A stretch of DNA of 36,067 nucleotides from Kitasatospora phosalacinea (lineage in GTDB: Bacteria; Actinomycetota; Actinomycetes; Streptomycetales; Streptomycetaceae), in NCBI RefSeq assembly GCF_000716545.1, contig NZ_JNWZ01000071.1, forward strand, positions 1 to 36,067. The letters are read 5' to 3'. Positions 18,096 through 29,908 of this stretch are shown one piece after another (position 1 is the stretch's first letter; each line of letters opens with the position of its first letter). A program made the translations under genes and the position numbers. A model generated the notes under the pieces. It was not told the DNA's origin, made no database searches, and was given only the letters and a program-made list of their open reading frames with translations.

Positions 18096-18890
18096 ATGCT
18101 GACCGTCGTCCTGGCCGCCCTGTCGGGTGCGGTGCTGGCGCTGGTGATCGGCCTGCTGCTGGGACGGACCAAGCGGGCGCGCGAAGGGTCGACGACGCCG
18201 CAGGCGATGTCCTTCGCCGGGTCGGCGATCCTCGGCTTCTTCGCGCTCTTCCTGGGGTTCAGCATCGCCGGCACCTGGCAGCAGCTGAACTCGGCTCGCC
18301 AGCACACCTATGAGGAGTCGCGGGCCCTCACGGAGGCGTACTGGACCGCGGGCGGCCTGCCCAGCGCCGACCGGCCCGTGGTGCGGGAGCGGCTGCGGGC
18401 CTACACCAGGGTGGTGATCGACGAGGAGTGGGCCACCATGCAGCACGGCACCGGAAGCCAGGTCGCCTGGCAGGCGGTCGACCAGGTGCGGGCCGCCGTC
18501 GACCAGGCCGCGGTGCACAGCCAGGTCGAGGCGAGTGCTCGGACCGATGTGCTGCGGAGCCTTTCCGAGGTCAACGCCAAGCGGAACGCGCGGCTGGGTG
18601 ATCTCCGTGCGTCGGTGCCCGTCCTGGCGATCGGCGGCCTGCTGGTGGGGGCGGTGTTCGTGTTGGCCACCCCCTCGGTGATCGGGCTGACGTCCAACCC
18701 GCGGAACCTGGTGCTGATGTGTTTCGTAGGCGCCTCCGTGGCGTTCGGGGTGAGCATGGTGGCGGTGATGAGCGGCCCGTTCTCCGGCGCGGTACGCGTC
18801 CAACCGGCGGCGTTCCAACTGGCGCTGGAGCGCTACGACCAGATCGACGGCGACGCGGGGGCGTCGGCCCCGCCCCTGTTCCGGCCCTGA
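18096..18890 (+). CDS. DUF4239 (bestrophin-like) membrane protein
   Basis: 264 residues. Two hydrophobic segments near the N-terminus (VVLAALSGAVLALVIGLLLG and ILGFFALFLGFSIAGTW) are followed by a long soluble helical region with HTYEESRALTEAYW, then two further membrane helices (VPVLAIGGLLVGAVFVLA and VLMCFVGASVAFGVSMVAVM). This 2+2 layout is typical of DUF4239 proteins, whose function is not established. It ends 10 nt from the convergent acdH stop. Confidence 0.82.
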   Translation: MLTVVLAALSGAVLALVIGLLLGRTKRAREGSTTPQAMSFAGSAILGFFALFLGFSIAGTWQQLNSARQHTYEESRALTEAYWTAGGLPSADRPVVRERLRAYTRVVIDEEWATMQHGTGSQVAWQAVDQVRAAVDQAAVHSQVEASARTDVLRSLSEVNAKRNARLGDLRASVPVLAIGGLLVGAVFVLATPSVIGLTSNPRNLVLMCFVGASVAFGVSMVAVMSGPFSGAVRVQPAAFQLALERYDQIDGDAGASAPPLFRP

Positions 18891-18905
18891 CCGGCGCGGT
18901 TCAGG
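18886..18905. terminator. Bidirectional hairpin between convergent DUF4239 and acdH
   Basis: CCTGACCG pairs with CGGTTCAGG (one bulged T, 3-nt loop). Both stop codons lie inside the stem, so it can end transcripts from both sides. Confidence 0.5.
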
Positions 18906-20091
18906 AGGTCATGCCGAGCTCGCGGGCGATGAGCATCCGCTGGACCTCCGAGGTGCCCTCGCCGATCTCCAGGATCTTGCAGTCGCGCCAGAACCGGGCG
19001 ACCGGGTACTCGTTCATGAATCCGTAGCCGCCGTGGATCTGGGTCGCTTCCCGGGCGTTGTCGACCGCGGCCTCGGAGGCGTACAGCTTGGCGATGGCTG
19101 CCTCCTTCTTGAAGGGCTCGGAGTGCAGCAGCCGGGAGGCGGCGTCCCGCCAGGCCAGGCGGGAGGTGTGTGCGCGCGTCTCCATGTCGGCGAGCTTGAA
19201 CTGGATGACCTGGTTGGCGCCGATCGGCCGGCCGAAGGCGCGGCGCGTGGCGGCGTACGAGAGCGACTGGTCGACGCACCCCTGGGCCAGGCCGGTGGCC
19301 AGGGCCGCGATGGCGATGCGGCCCTCGTCGAGGATGCGCAGGAACTGGGCGTAACCGCGGCCTTGGCGTCCGAGGAGGTTGGCTGCGGGTACCCGGCAGT
19401 CGGTGAAGGACAGTTCGCGGGTGTCGGAGGCGTTCCACCCGACCTTCGAGTACTTCTTCGACACCTGGAACCCGGGAGTCCCAGTGGGAACGATGATGGA
19501 CGAGATTTCCCTGGTGGGCGAGTGATTTGACGATCCATCACTCGAACGTGTGATCGGTTCGGTCAGTGCGGTGACGGTCACCAGCCCGGTGACGTCGGTG
19601 CCGGAGTTGGTGATGAAGCACTTGCTGCCGTTGATCACCCACTCGTCGGTGGCCTCGTCGTAGCGCGCGGTGGTCCGGGTCGCCCCGGCGTCCGTGCCGC
19701 CCTCGGGCTCGGTCAGGCCGAAGGCGCCGAGCATCTCGCCGGAGGTCAGCTTCGGCAGCCACTCGCGCTTCTGCTCCTCGGTGCCGAACAGGTGGATGGG
19801 CATCGCGCCGAGCGAGACCGCCGCCTCCAGGGTGATCGCCACCGAGGAGTCGACCCGGGCCAGCTCCTCCAGGGCCAGGCAGAGCGCGAAGTAGTCGCCC
19901 CCCATGCCGCCGTACTCCTCCGGGAAGGGCAGCCCGAACAGGCCCATCCGCCCCATCTCCCGGATGATTTCGTACGGGAATTCGTTCTGCTCGTAGTATT
20001 CGCCGATCTTCGGCGCAACCACGTCGTTGGCGAACTCCGCCACGGTGCGGCGGAGTTCCTCGTACTCATTGCTCAAGCGGTGGTCGAGCAC
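18901..20091 (-). CDS. acdH: Acyl-CoA dehydrogenase of branched-chain catabolism (AcdH)
   Basis: FAD-dependent dehydrogenase, 396 residues, most likely oxidising isovaleryl-CoA or other branched acyl-CoAs. Signatures: AFGLTEPEGGTDAGATRT, FITNSGTD, GWNASDTRELSFTDCRVP, QIHGGYGFMNEYPVARFWRDCKI and EGTSEVQR, the last holding a candidate catalytic Glu. GTG 20091 is chosen for GGGAGG 7 nt upstream. It is last in the operon with HMG-CoA lyase and carboxylase genes, as in S. coelicolor. A stretch near 19480-19560 (encoding ITRSSDGSSNHSPTREIS) uses many A/T-ending codons and lengthens a surface loop. Confidence 0.92.
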   Translation of the reverse strand: MLDHRLSNEYEELRRTVAEFANDVVAPKIGEYYEQNEFPYEIIREMGRMGLFGLPFPEEYGGMGGDYFALCLALEELARVDSSVAITLEAAVSLGAMPIHLFGTEEQKREWLPKLTSGEMLGAFGLTEPEGGTDAGATRTTARYDEATDEWVINGSKCFITNSGTDVTGLVTVTALTEPITRSSDGSSNHSPTREISSIIVPTGTPGFQVSKKYSKVGWNASDTRELSFTDCRVPAANLLGRQGRGYAQFLRILDEGRIAIAALATGLAQGCVDQSLSYAATRRAFGRPIGANQVIQFKLADMETRAHTSRLAWRDAASRLLHSEPFKKEAAIAKLYASEAAVDNAREATQIHGGYGFMNEYPVARFWRDCKILEIGEGTSEVQRMLIARELGMTS

Positions 20092-20156
20092 GGCTGATCC
20101 TCCCGGGATCGCGGCCTGGTGGGCCTGGTGAGGGTGGGGAGTCGGGGTGTCGGGAA

Positions 20157-21163
20157 TCAGGCCGTCGGCCCGAGCAGGGCGCGGACGGTCCTCGACGGGC
20201 TGGGGCGACCGAGGTGACGGGCCATCCAGCCGCTGGTCGCGGCGAGCGCGGCGAGGTCCACGCCGGTCTCCACGCCCAGGCCGTTCAGCATCCAGACGAG
20301 GTCCTCGGTGGCCAGGTTGCCCGTCGCGCTCTTGGCGTACGGGCAGCCGCCGAGGCCGCCGGCCGACGCGTCCACCACGGTCACGCCGGAGCGCAGAGCC
20401 GCCAGCGTGTTGGCGAGGGCCTGCCCGTAGGTGTCGTGGAAGTGCACCGCCAGCCGTTCGACCGGAGCACCGGAACGAGTGAACGCGTCGAGCAGCAAGT
20501 TGACGTGGCCGGGGGTGGCGACGCCGATCGTGTCGCCGAGGCTCAGCTCGGCGCAGCCCATCTCCAGCAGCGCCAGGCCGTGGCGGACCACCTGCTCGAC
20601 CGGGACCGGGCCCTCCCAGGGATCCCCGAAGCACATCGACAGGTAGCCGCGGACCGGGACCCCGGCCGCCGTGGCGCGTTCGACCACCGGGCGGAACATC
20701 GCCATCGCCTCGTCCGCCGAGCGGTTGAGGTTGCGCCTGGCGAAGGTCTCGGTGGCGCTGGCGAACACCGCGACCTCGTTGGCGTGATGGGCCAGCGCCC
20801 GGTCCAACCCGCGCTCGTTGGGCACCAGTACGGGCAGCCGCAGACCCGGGTGGCGGCCGGGCAGGCCGGCCAGCCGAGGCATCAGCTCCTCGGCGTCCGC
20901 CAACTGCGGCACCCACTTGGGGTGGACGAAGCTGGTGGCCTCGACGGTGCGCAGTCCGGCGGCGGCGAGCCGGGCGACGAACTCGGCCTTCACCTCGACG
21001 GGGACGAGGGCGCTCTCGTTCTGCAGTCCGTCGCGCGCGCCGACCTCGTGGACGCGGACCCGGGCGGGCAGGGCGGGGTCACGCACCGGCTGGGGCAGGC
21101 CGAGGTCCAGGACGGTCGGCTCGGCCGCCGCGGAGGGCGTGGTCGGTTCGGGCGGAGTGGCGT

Positions 21164-21167
<4 letters not shown>
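20157..21167 (-). CDS. hmgL: Hydroxymethylglutaryl-CoA lyase
   Basis: Cleaves HMG-CoA to acetoacetate and acetyl-CoA, the last step of leucine breakdown. 336 residues, TIM-barrel. Family motifs are EVGARDGLQNE near the N-terminus with the active-site Asp, SLGDTIGVATPG, HFHDTYGQALAN with metal-binding His residues, and the signature loop GGLGGCPYAKSATGN with its catalytic Cys. GTG 21167 overlaps the upstream carboxylase stop codon (GTGA), so translation is probably coupled. Confidence 0.94.
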
Positions 21168-23353
<2,186 letters not shown>

Positions 23354-23432
23354 GAGAGGTGTTCCTCCGTCACGAAGGGAACGGTGGGCGGGTTGACGGT
23401 GTGTCACTGGCGGTGGCCGGGCCGGCCGGACG

Positions 23433-25139
23433 TCACATCCGGAAGACTCCGAACGGTCGCGGTTCGGCGAGCGGGGCATTGGCGCAGGCGGTGAGCGCCA
23501 GCCCGAGCACCGTGCGGGTCTGCAGCGGGTCGATCACGCCGTCGTCCCAGAGCCTGGCGGTGGCGTAGTACGCGTTGCCCTGGTGCTCGTACTGCTCGCG
23601 GACGGGGCGCTTGAACTCGTCCTCGTCCTCGGTGCTCCAGGGCTCACCCCGGGCCTCCAGCTGGTCGCGGCGGACGGTGGCCAGCACCGAGGCCGCCTGC
23701 TCCCCGCCCATCACGGAGATCTTCGCGTTCGGCCACATCCACAGGAAGCGAGGTGAGTAGGCCCGCCCGCACATCGAGTAGTTGCCCGCTCCGTACGAGC
23801 CGCCGATCACCACCGTCAGCTTGGGCACCCGGGTGCAGGCCACCGCGGTGACCATCTTGGCGCCGTGCTTGGCGATGCCGCCGGCCTCGTACTGGCGGCC
23901 CACCATGAACCCGGTGATGTTCTGCAGGAAGAGGAGGGGGATGCCGCGCTGGTCGCACAGCTCGACGAAGTGCGCGCCCTTGAGCGCGGACTCGGCGAAC
24001 AGGACGCCGTTGTTGGCGACGATGCCGACCGGGTGGCCGTGGATCCGGGCGAAGCCGGTCACCAGGGTGGTGCCGTACTCGGCCTTGAACTCGGCGAACC
24101 GGCTGCCGTCCACCAGCCGGGCGATCACCTCGCGCACGTCGTAGGGGGTGCGCGGGTCCACCGGCACCACGCCGTACAGCCCGGCCGGGTCGACCGCGGG
24201 CGGCTCGACCGGGGCGAGCGGCCACGGCCTGGCGGCGCGCGGCCCGAGCCCGGCCACGATGGTGCGGACGATGGAGAGCGCGTGCGCGTCGTCCTCCGCG
24301 AGGTGGTCGGTCACGCCCGAGGTGCGGGAGTGGAGGTCGCCGCCGCCCAGCTCCTCGGCGGTCACCACCTCGCCGGTGGCGGCCTTCACCAGCGGGGGGC
24401 CGCCCAGGAAGATGGTGCCCTGGTTGCGGACGATCACCGCCTCGTCGCTCATCGCCGGGACGTACGCGCCGCCCGCGGTGCAGGAGCCCATCACCGCCGC
24501 GATCTGCGGGATCCCGGCGGCGGACAGGCGCGCCTGGTTGTAGAAGATCCGACCGAAGTGGTCGCGGTCGGGGAACACCTCGTCCTGCATCGGCAGGAAC
24601 GCCCCGCCGGAGTCCACCAGGTAGACGCAGGGCAGCCGGTTCTCCAGGGCCACCTCCTGCGCGCGCAGGTGCTTCTTCACCGTCATCGGGTAGTACGTGC
24701 CGCCCTTGACCGTGGCGTCGTTCGCCACCACCAGGACCTCGCGCCCGGCGACCCGGCCGATGCCGGCGATCACCCCGGCGGCCGGGGCGGAGCCGCCGTA
24801 CAGTCCGTCGGCGGCCAGCGGAGCCAGTTCGAGGAACGGCGAGCCGGGGTCCAGCAGGGTGTCCACCCGTTCCCGGGGGAGGAGCTTGCCGCGGGCGACG
24901 TGCTTGGCGCGCGCCCTCTCACCCCCGCCGAGCGCCGCCGCCGCGAGCTTGCCGCGCAGCTCGGCCACCAGCTCCCGGTGGGCCCGGGCGTTGGCCAGTC
25001 CGTCCGGGGAGGACGGGTCGGCCACGCCCTCCAGCCGGGGGGCCGGTGCGTCGGAGGCGCGGAACGGTGGAGCGTCCGGGGCCGCGTCCCGTGACGGGAC
25101 GGTGGACCACGGAGAGGTCTGTGCCGAAGAGGGGACCAT
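23433..25139 (-). CDS. accD1: Acyl-CoA carboxylase beta subunit (methylcrotonyl-CoA type)
   Basis: Carboxyltransferase that moves CO2 from biotin to the acyl-CoA, 568 residues. Typical motifs include [79 protein letters not shown] and [16 protein letters not shown], all characteristic of the methylcrotonyl-CoA carboxylase beta branch. First gene of the operon, divergent from a TetR gene, with two operator candidates in the gap. GGGAG 9 nt before ATG 25139 supports the start; the first about 40 residues look disordered. Confidence 0.93.
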   Translation of the reverse strand: MVPSSAQTSPWSTVPSRDAAPDAPPFRASDAPAPRLEGVADPSSPDGLANARAHRELVAELRGKLAAAALGGGERARAKHVARGKLLPRERVDTLLDPGSPFLELAPLAADGLYGGSAPAAGVIAGIGRVAGREVLVVANDATVKGGTYYPMTVKKHLRAQEVALENRLPCVYLVDSGGAFLPMQDEVFPDRDHFGRIFYNQARLSAAGIPQIAAVMGSCTAGGAYVPAMSDEAVIVRNQGTIFLGGPPLVKAATGEVVTAEELGGGDLHSRTSGVTDHLAEDDAHALSIVRTIVAGLGPRAARPWPLAPVEPPAVDPAGLYGVVPVDPRTPYDVREVIARLVDGSRFAEFKAEYGTTLVTGFARIHGHPVGIVANNGVLFAESALKGAHFVELCDQRGIPLLFLQNITGFMVGRQYEAGGIAKHGAKMVTAVACTRVPKLTVVIGGSYGAGNYSMCGRAYSPRFLWMWPNAKISVMGGEQAASVLATVRRDQLEARGEPWSTEDEDEFKRPVREQYEHQGNAYYATARLWDDGVIDPLQTRTVLGLALTACANAPLAEPRPFGVFRM

Positions 25140-25204
25140 CCCAAGAGCTCCCTTGCCCTCGGATTCGGATCGGGGCAGGCCGAAGGGCGAGCCGGCGAGC
25201 CCGT

Positions 25205-25220
25205 GTTAATGAGCGTTAAC
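25205..25220. promoter_or_regulatory. TetR-type operator candidate 1 (accD1 side)
   Basis: GTTAATGAGCGTTAAC has inverted GTTAA/TTAAC ends with a 6-nt centre. It matches candidate 2 at 11 of 16 positions and lies in the gap between accD1 and its divergent regulator. Confidence 0.7.
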
Positions 25221-25231
25221 TCTGTGGCCAG

Positions 25232-25247
25232 GTTAACCATCGATAAC
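25232..25247. promoter_or_regulatory. TetR-type operator candidate 2 (regulator side)
   Basis: GTTAACCATCGATAAC, itself inside GGTTA...TAACC (25231-25248). It overlaps the -35 and spacer of the regulator's own promoter, so binding would repress both directions. Confidence 0.7.
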
Positions 25248-25262
25248 CCGACTGTCTACGAT
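25233..25262 (+). promoter_or_regulatory. Leaderless promoter of the TetR gene
   Basis: TTAACC (25233-25238), 18-nt spacer, TACGAT (25257-25262); ATG 25270 follows 7 nt later. No Shine-Dalgarno is present. Confidence 0.55.
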
Positions 25263-25269
25263 GGGCAGC

Positions 25270-25950
25270 ATGCCCAACCGCGCCCCCGCCCCCGCGCTCC
25301 CACGCCGTGACCAGATCCGGAAAGAGGCCGCCAGGCTGTTCGCGGCCCGCGGGTTCCTGGGGGTCGGCGTCGACGAGATCGGCAAGGCGGTCGGCATCAG
25401 CGGCCCCGGCCTGTACCGCCACTTCGCGGGCAAGGACGCGATGCTCGCCGACCTCCTGGTCGGCATCAGCGAGCGCCTGCTGGAGGAGGGCCGCCGCCGC
25501 GAGGGCGAGGCCGCCGGGCCGCGCGCCGCACTGGACTCCCTGATCGACGGGCACATCGACTTCGCCCTGGACGACCGGGACTTGATCATCCTCCACGACC
25601 GCGAGCTGCTCCACCTCAAGGAGGCGGACCGCCGCCGGGTGCGCCGGCTCCAGCGTGGCTACGTCGAGCTGTGGGTCGCGGTGGTGCGCGAGGCGTTCCC
25701 GCCGCTGGCCGCGCCCGGGGCGGAACCGGTCGCCCGCGCCGCCGTGCACGCGGTGTTCGGCCTGCTCAACTCCACCCCGCACAGTGCCGCGCCGCAGCAG
25801 CCCCAGAGCGCCCCGGGCGCCCCGGCCGACGCGGGCTCCGAGCGACCCGGGCTGGCCCGCGGCAGCATGGCGGCCCTGCTGCGCGCACTGGCCCAGGGGG
25901 CGTTCGCGGCGGCCGCCGCCGAGGTGGAGCGGCCCCGCCCCGCCGCGTGA
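25270..25950 (+). CDS. TetR-family regulator of the leucine/isovalerate operon
   Basis: 226 residues. The N-terminal helix-turn-helix is typical: QIRKEAARLFAARGFLGVGVDEIGKAVGISGPGLYRHFAGKDAML. The rest is helical ligand-binding domain, ending in an Ala-rich tail. It is divergent from accD1 and presumably responds to an acyl-CoA intermediate; that is inference from position. ATG 25270 is preferred to ATG 25261 because the -10 TACGAT (25257-25262) overlaps the latter codon. Confidence 0.85.
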   Translation: MPNRAPAPALPRRDQIRKEAARLFAARGFLGVGVDEIGKAVGISGPGLYRHFAGKDAMLADLLVGISERLLEEGRRREGEAAGPRAALDSLIDGHIDFALDDRDLIILHDRELLHLKEADRRRVRRLQRGYVELWVAVVREAFPPLAAPGAEPVARAAVHAVFGLLNSTPHSAAPQQPQSAPGAPADAGSERPGLARGSMAALLRALAQGAFAAAAAEVERPRPAA

Positions 25951-26011
25951 CCTGCGGTGGCGGCGTCCGGCGACCGGCTGGGGTAAGGCCGGCTACACCC
26001 TCCGCCTAGGT

Positions 26012-26040
26012 CGATCGGCTGATCCAGGTCTAGCCGATCG
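26012..26040. repeat. 9-bp inverted repeat upstream of the ABC exporter
   Basis: CGATCGGCT and AGCCGATCG with an 11-nt loop, about 95 nt before the exporter promoter. It could be the terminator of the TetR gene or an operator. Confidence 0.5.
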
Positions 26041-26134
26041 CAGGAGGCGCACCACCGTGCGGCGCGGGCAACCTGTAGACGGGAAGGAAGCTCGACCCGA
26101 GGTCGTTCAGCCTCCCGTGCGCCATCAATCCCGA

Positions 26135-26164
26135 TGGACGCCCAACCGGCCGAATGGTTAGCAT
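26135..26164 (+). promoter_or_regulatory. Leaderless promoter of the ABC exporter
   Basis: TGGACG (26135-26140), 18-nt spacer, TAGCAT (26159-26164); ATG 26173 begins 8 nt after the -10. It places the transcript start at or next to the start codon. Confidence 0.65.
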
Positions 26165-26172
26165 CACTAAAT

Positions 26173-29100
26173 ATGCCCGAGACTCATGGTTTCCCAGAGC
26201 GAAGTTGGCTCCGCCGGCTCGGCGGCTACTGCTGGCGGTACCGTCGCAACCTGTTGCTGTCCTTCGGGGCGTCCCTGGTGGGCATGGCGGTCACCACGAT
26301 CGTCCCGCTCATCACCAAGCTGATCATCGACGACGTGATCACCGAGCACAGCCGCCCGCTCACCCCGTGGGCGGTGCTGCTGCTGGTCGCGGCGGCGGTG
26401 GTGTTCCTCTGCACCCAAGTCCGGCGCTACTACGGCGGCCAGCTCGCGCTGGACGTCCAGCACGACATGCGCGCCGACCTGTTCCGATCTCTGACCAGGC
26501 TCGACGGCCACCGGCAGGACAGGCTGGACACCGGCCAGGTGGTCGGCCGGGCCACCTCCGACCTGCAACTGGTCAACGGCCTGCTGTCGATGCTGCCGAT
26601 GATGACGGGCTACGCCCTGATGTTCGGCATGTCGCTGGTGGTCATGCTCTGGCTGTCCCCGCCGCTCACCCTGATCGCCCTGGTGATGGGCCCCGCCCTG
26701 TGGTGGCTCGCCACGCGCAGCCGCAAGCGCCTGTTCCCCGCCACCTGGGCCGCCCAGCAGCAGGCCGCCGAGGTCGCGGGAGTGGTGGACGCCGCGATCG
26801 GCGGCGTCCGGGTGGTCAAGGGCTTCGGCCAGGAAGCACAGGAGCGAGGCAAGCTGGAGCACGCCTCGCGCGAATTGTTCGCCGCCCGGCTGCGCTCGAT
26901 CAAGCTGAACGCCCGCTACACCCCGGCGATGCAGGCCGTCCCCGCACTCGGGCAGGTCGCGGTGCTCGCCGTCGGCGGCTGGCTGGCCGTCCGGGGAGAC
27001 GTCACGCTCGGCACCTTCGTCGCCTTCTCCACCTACCTGGCGCAGATGACCGGCCCGGTCCGGATGCTCGCCATGGTGATCACCGTCGGCCAGCAGGCCC
27101 GCGCCGGGGTCGAGCGCGTCATGCAGCTGATCGACCAGCGCCCGCTGGTCTCCGAGCCGGCCGACGCCCGTCCGCTCGACCCGGCCGCCGCACCGCCCGG
27201 CACCCCCGCGCTGGAGCTCGACCGGGTCGACTTCCACTACCGCGCCGAGGAGCACCCCGAGCCCGGCATCGCCCCCGACGGCGTCCCGGTGCTGGAGGGC
27301 CTCAGCCTGCGGCTCGCCCAGGGGGAGACGCTGGCCCTGGTCGGCGCGTCCGGCTCCGGCAAGTCCACCGTCGCCCAGCTCGTGCCCCGCTTCTACGACC
27401 CCACCTCCGGAACGGTCCGGCTGTTCGGGCAGGACATCCGCGAGGCCACCCTCGACTCGGTGCGCGCCGCCATCGGCATCGTGCCCGAGGAGAGCTTCCT
27501 GTTCTCCGAGAGCGTCCGCACGAACATCGCCTACGGGCACCCGGACGCCACCGACGAGCAGATCGAGGCCGCCGCCCGGATCGCCCAGGCCGACGGCTTC
27601 GTCCGGGAACTGCCTGACGGCTACGACACCAAGGTCGGCGAGCAGGGCCTCACCCTCTCCGGCGGCCAGCGCCAGCGCATCGCGCTCGCCCGGGCCGTCC
27701 TCACCGACCCGCGCATCCTGCTGCTCGACGACGCCACCTCCGCGGTGGACCCGCAGATCGAGGCGGAGATCCACGACGCGCTGCACAGCGTGATGGCCGG
27801 CCGCACCACCCTGCTGATCGCCCACCGCCGCTCCACCCTGCAGCTCGCCGACCGGATCGCCGTGCTGGACGCGGGCCGGCTGATCGACCTCGGCACGCAC
27901 GAGGAGCTCACCGCCCGATGTCCGCGCTACCGGTCACTGATCACCGACCCGGACGCCCTGGCGGCCCCGGCCCCGGCCCAGGCCCCGACCGATGAGGAGG
28001 CGGCCGCCCCGGCCGCCGACACCGTCGTCGCCCCGGCCGCCGAGAAGCCGGGAGCGGACGCCGAACTGCTCGCCAAGGTCGCCGCCCTGCCGCCCGCGAC
28101 CGACACGCCCGACATCCCGGTCGAACGCGCCGAGGCCGCCGACCCCCGGTTCAGCCTGGCCCGGCTGCTCGCCCCGTTCCGAGGCCCCCTGCTGCTCGCC
28201 CTCCTCCTGGTCGCGCTGGACACCGCCGCAGGGCTCACCCTGCCGGTCCTGATCCGGCACGGCATCGACGACGGCGTCAGCAAGGCGGCGCTCGGCGGCG
28301 TCGCGGTCGCCGCCCTGCTGGCGCTCGCCGTCGTCCTGCTCGACTGGCTGGTCCAGGCCACCGAGAGCAAGGTCTCCGGCCGCACCGGCGAACGCGTCCT
28401 CTACACGCTGCGACTGAAGATCTTCGCGCACCTCAACCGGCTCGGCCTCGACTACTACGAGCGGGAACTGACCGGCCGGATCATGACCCGGATGACCACC
28501 GACGTCGACTCCATCTCGTCGTTCCTGCAGACCGGCGTGGTCACCGCCGTGGTCAGCGTCCTCACCTTCTTCGGCATCTTCGTCGCACTGATCGTGATCG
28601 ACCCCGGCCTCGCCCTGGTGGTCTTCGCGGTGCTCCCGCCGCTGATCATCGCCACGCTGGTGTTCCGCCGGAAGTCCGCCCGGCAGTACCAGGTCTCCCG
28701 GGACCTGATCAGCACCGTCAACGCGGACCTGCAGGAGAACGTCGCCGGCATGCGGATCGTCCAGGCCTTCCGCCGGCAGGACGCCAACACCGAGCGGTTC
28801 GTCGAGCGCGGCCTCGCCTACCGGCACGCCAGGGCCAAGGCGCAGTTCTACATCTCGCTGTACTTCCCGTTCGTGCAGTTCCTCTCCAGCGTCGCCTCCG
28901 CCCTGGTCCTGATCGCCGGAGTCTCCCGGGTCGACGACGGCACCCTCACCATCGGCGCCCTGGTCGCCTACCTGCTGTACATCGACCTGTTCTTCGCACC
29001 GGTCAACCAGCTCTCGCAGATCTTCGACGGTTACCAGCAGGCCGCCGTCGGCCTCGGCCGGATCCGCGACCTGATGCGCACCCCCACCAGCACCCCCCAG

Positions 29101-29895
29101 GCCGAGCACCCCGTCCCGGTCGGCACGCTGCGCGGCGAAGTCGACTTCCGGAACGTCAGCTTCGCCTACAACGGCGGCGGGGAGGGCAACCCCGACGTGC
29201 TCTCCGGCATCGACCTGCACATCCCACCCGGCCAGACCGTCGCCCTCGTCGGCGAGACCGGAGCGGGCAAGTCCACCCTGGTCAAGCTGGTCGCCCGGTT
29301 CTACGACGCCACCGGCGGCACCCTGCAGGTGGACGGCACCGACCTCACCCGCTACGACCTGGACGGGTACCGGCACCGGCTCGGCGTCGTCCCGCAGGAG
29401 GCGTACCTCTTCGCGGGGACGGTCCGGGACGCCATCGCCTACGGCCGTCCCGACGCGAGCGACGCCGAAGTAGAAGCGGCGGCCAAGGCGGTTGGCGCCC
29501 ACGACATGATCACCCGGCTGACCGACGGGTACCGGCACCGGGTCGCACCCCGGGGCCGCAACCTCTCGGCCGGTCAGCGCCAGCTCATCGCGCTCGCCAG
29601 GGCAGAACTGGTCGACCCCGACATCCTGCTGCTCGACGAGGCCACCGCCGCGCTCGACCTCGCCACCGAGGCCGCCGTCAACCACGCCGCCGACCGGCTC
29701 AGCGGCGGACGCACCACCCTGGTCATCGCCCACCGGCTCACCACCGCCGAGCGGGCCGACCGGATCGTCGTCCTCGACCACGGCCGGGTAGTGGAGGACG
29801 GCACCCACGCCGAACTGCTCGACCGCGACGGCGCCTACGCCAAGCTGTGGAGCGCCTTCATCGCGGAAGGGCACCCGACACCGGCCCTGGGCTGA
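26173..29895 (+). CDS. Single-chain heterodimer-type ABC exporter (TMD-NBD-TMD-NBD)
   Basis: 1240 residues, two complete type IV (B-family) exporter halves fused. Half 1: six membrane helices, Walker A GASGSGKS (391-398), signature LSGGQ (495-499), Walker B with Asp519 followed by Asp520 where catalytic Glu is expected. Half 2: Walker A GETGAGKS (1027-1034), signature LSAGQ (1131-1135), Walker B Asp1155 with Glu1156. The site built from NBD1 Walker motifs and NBD2 signature is therefore degenerate and the other canonical, as in TM287/288, BmrCD and Rv0194. The linker near residues 595-655 is Ala/Pro-rich. A longer start at 26134 would include TTA, CTA, TCA and AAT codons and is rejected. Substrate unknown: drugs or lipids are typical. 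Confidence 0.93.
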   Translation: MPETHGFPERSWLRRLGGYCWRYRRNLLLSFGASLVGMAVTTIVPLITKLIIDDVITEHSRPLTPWAVLLLVAAAVVFLCTQVRRYYGGQLALDVQHDMRADLFRSLTRLDGHRQDRLDTGQVVGRATSDLQLVNGLLSMLPMMTGYALMFGMSLVVMLWLSPPLTLIALVMGPALWWLATRSRKRLFPATWAAQQQAAEVAGVVDAAIGGVRVVKGFGQEAQERGKLEHASRELFAARLRSIKLNARYTPAMQAVPALGQVAVLAVGGWLAVRGDVTLGTFVAFSTYLAQMTGPVRMLAMVITVGQQARAGVERVMQLIDQRPLVSEPADARPLDPAAAPPGTPALELDRVDFHYRAEEHPEPGIAPDGVPVLEGLSLRLAQGETLALVGASGSGKSTVAQLVPRFYDPTSGTVRLFGQDIREATLDSVRAAIGIVPEESFLFSESVRTNIAYGHPDATDEQIEAAARIAQADGFVRELPDGYDTKVGEQGLTLSGGQRQRIALARAVLTDPRILLLDDATSAVDPQIEAEIHDALHSVMAGRTTLLIAHRRSTLQLADRIAVLDAGRLIDLGTHEELTARCPRYRSLITDPDALAAPAPAQAPTDEEAAAPAADTVVAPAAEKPGADAELLAKVAALPPATDTPDIPVERAEAADPRFSLARLLAPFRGPLLLALLLVALDTAAGLTLPVLIRHGIDDGVSKAALGGVAVAALLALAVVLLDWLVQATESKVSGRTGERVLYTLRLKIFAHLNRLGLDYYERELTGRIMTRMTTDVDSISSFLQTGVVTAVVSVLTFFGIFVALIVIDPGLALVVFAVLPPLIIATLVFRRKSARQYQVSRDLISTVNADLQENVAGMRIVQAFRRQDANTERFVERGLAYRHARAKAQFYISLYFPFVQFLSSVASALVLIAGVSRVDDGTLTIGALVAYLLYIDLFFAPVNQLSQIFDGYQQAAVGLGRIRDLMRTPTSTPQAEHPVPVGTLRGEVDFRNVSFAYNGGGEGNPDVLSGIDLHIPPGQTVALVGETGAGKSTLVKLVARFYDATGGTLQVDGTDLTRYDLDGYRHRLGVVPQEAYLFAGTVRDAIAYGRPDASDAEVEAAAKAVGAHDMITRLTDGYRHRVAPRGRNLSAGQRQLIALARAELVDPDILLLDEATAALDLATEAAVNHAADRLSGGRTTLVIAHRLTTAERADRIVVLDHGRVVEDGTHAELLDRDGAYAKLWSAFIAEGHPTPALG

Positions 29896-29908
29896 GCCGG
29901 GCCCGGCT
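29895..29908 (+). terminator. Hairpin at the end of the ABC exporter gene
   Basis: AGCCGGGCCCGGCT is a perfect 14-bp palindrome starting in the stop codon, followed by a second GGGCCCGGCT copy. Confidence 0.4.

Noticed and set aside
26134..26172. Longer N-terminus for the ABC exporter, including a TTA codon
   Set aside because: Codons TTA, GCA, TCA, CTA and AAT form the promoter -10 region; the leaderless ATG 26173 explains the sequence better.
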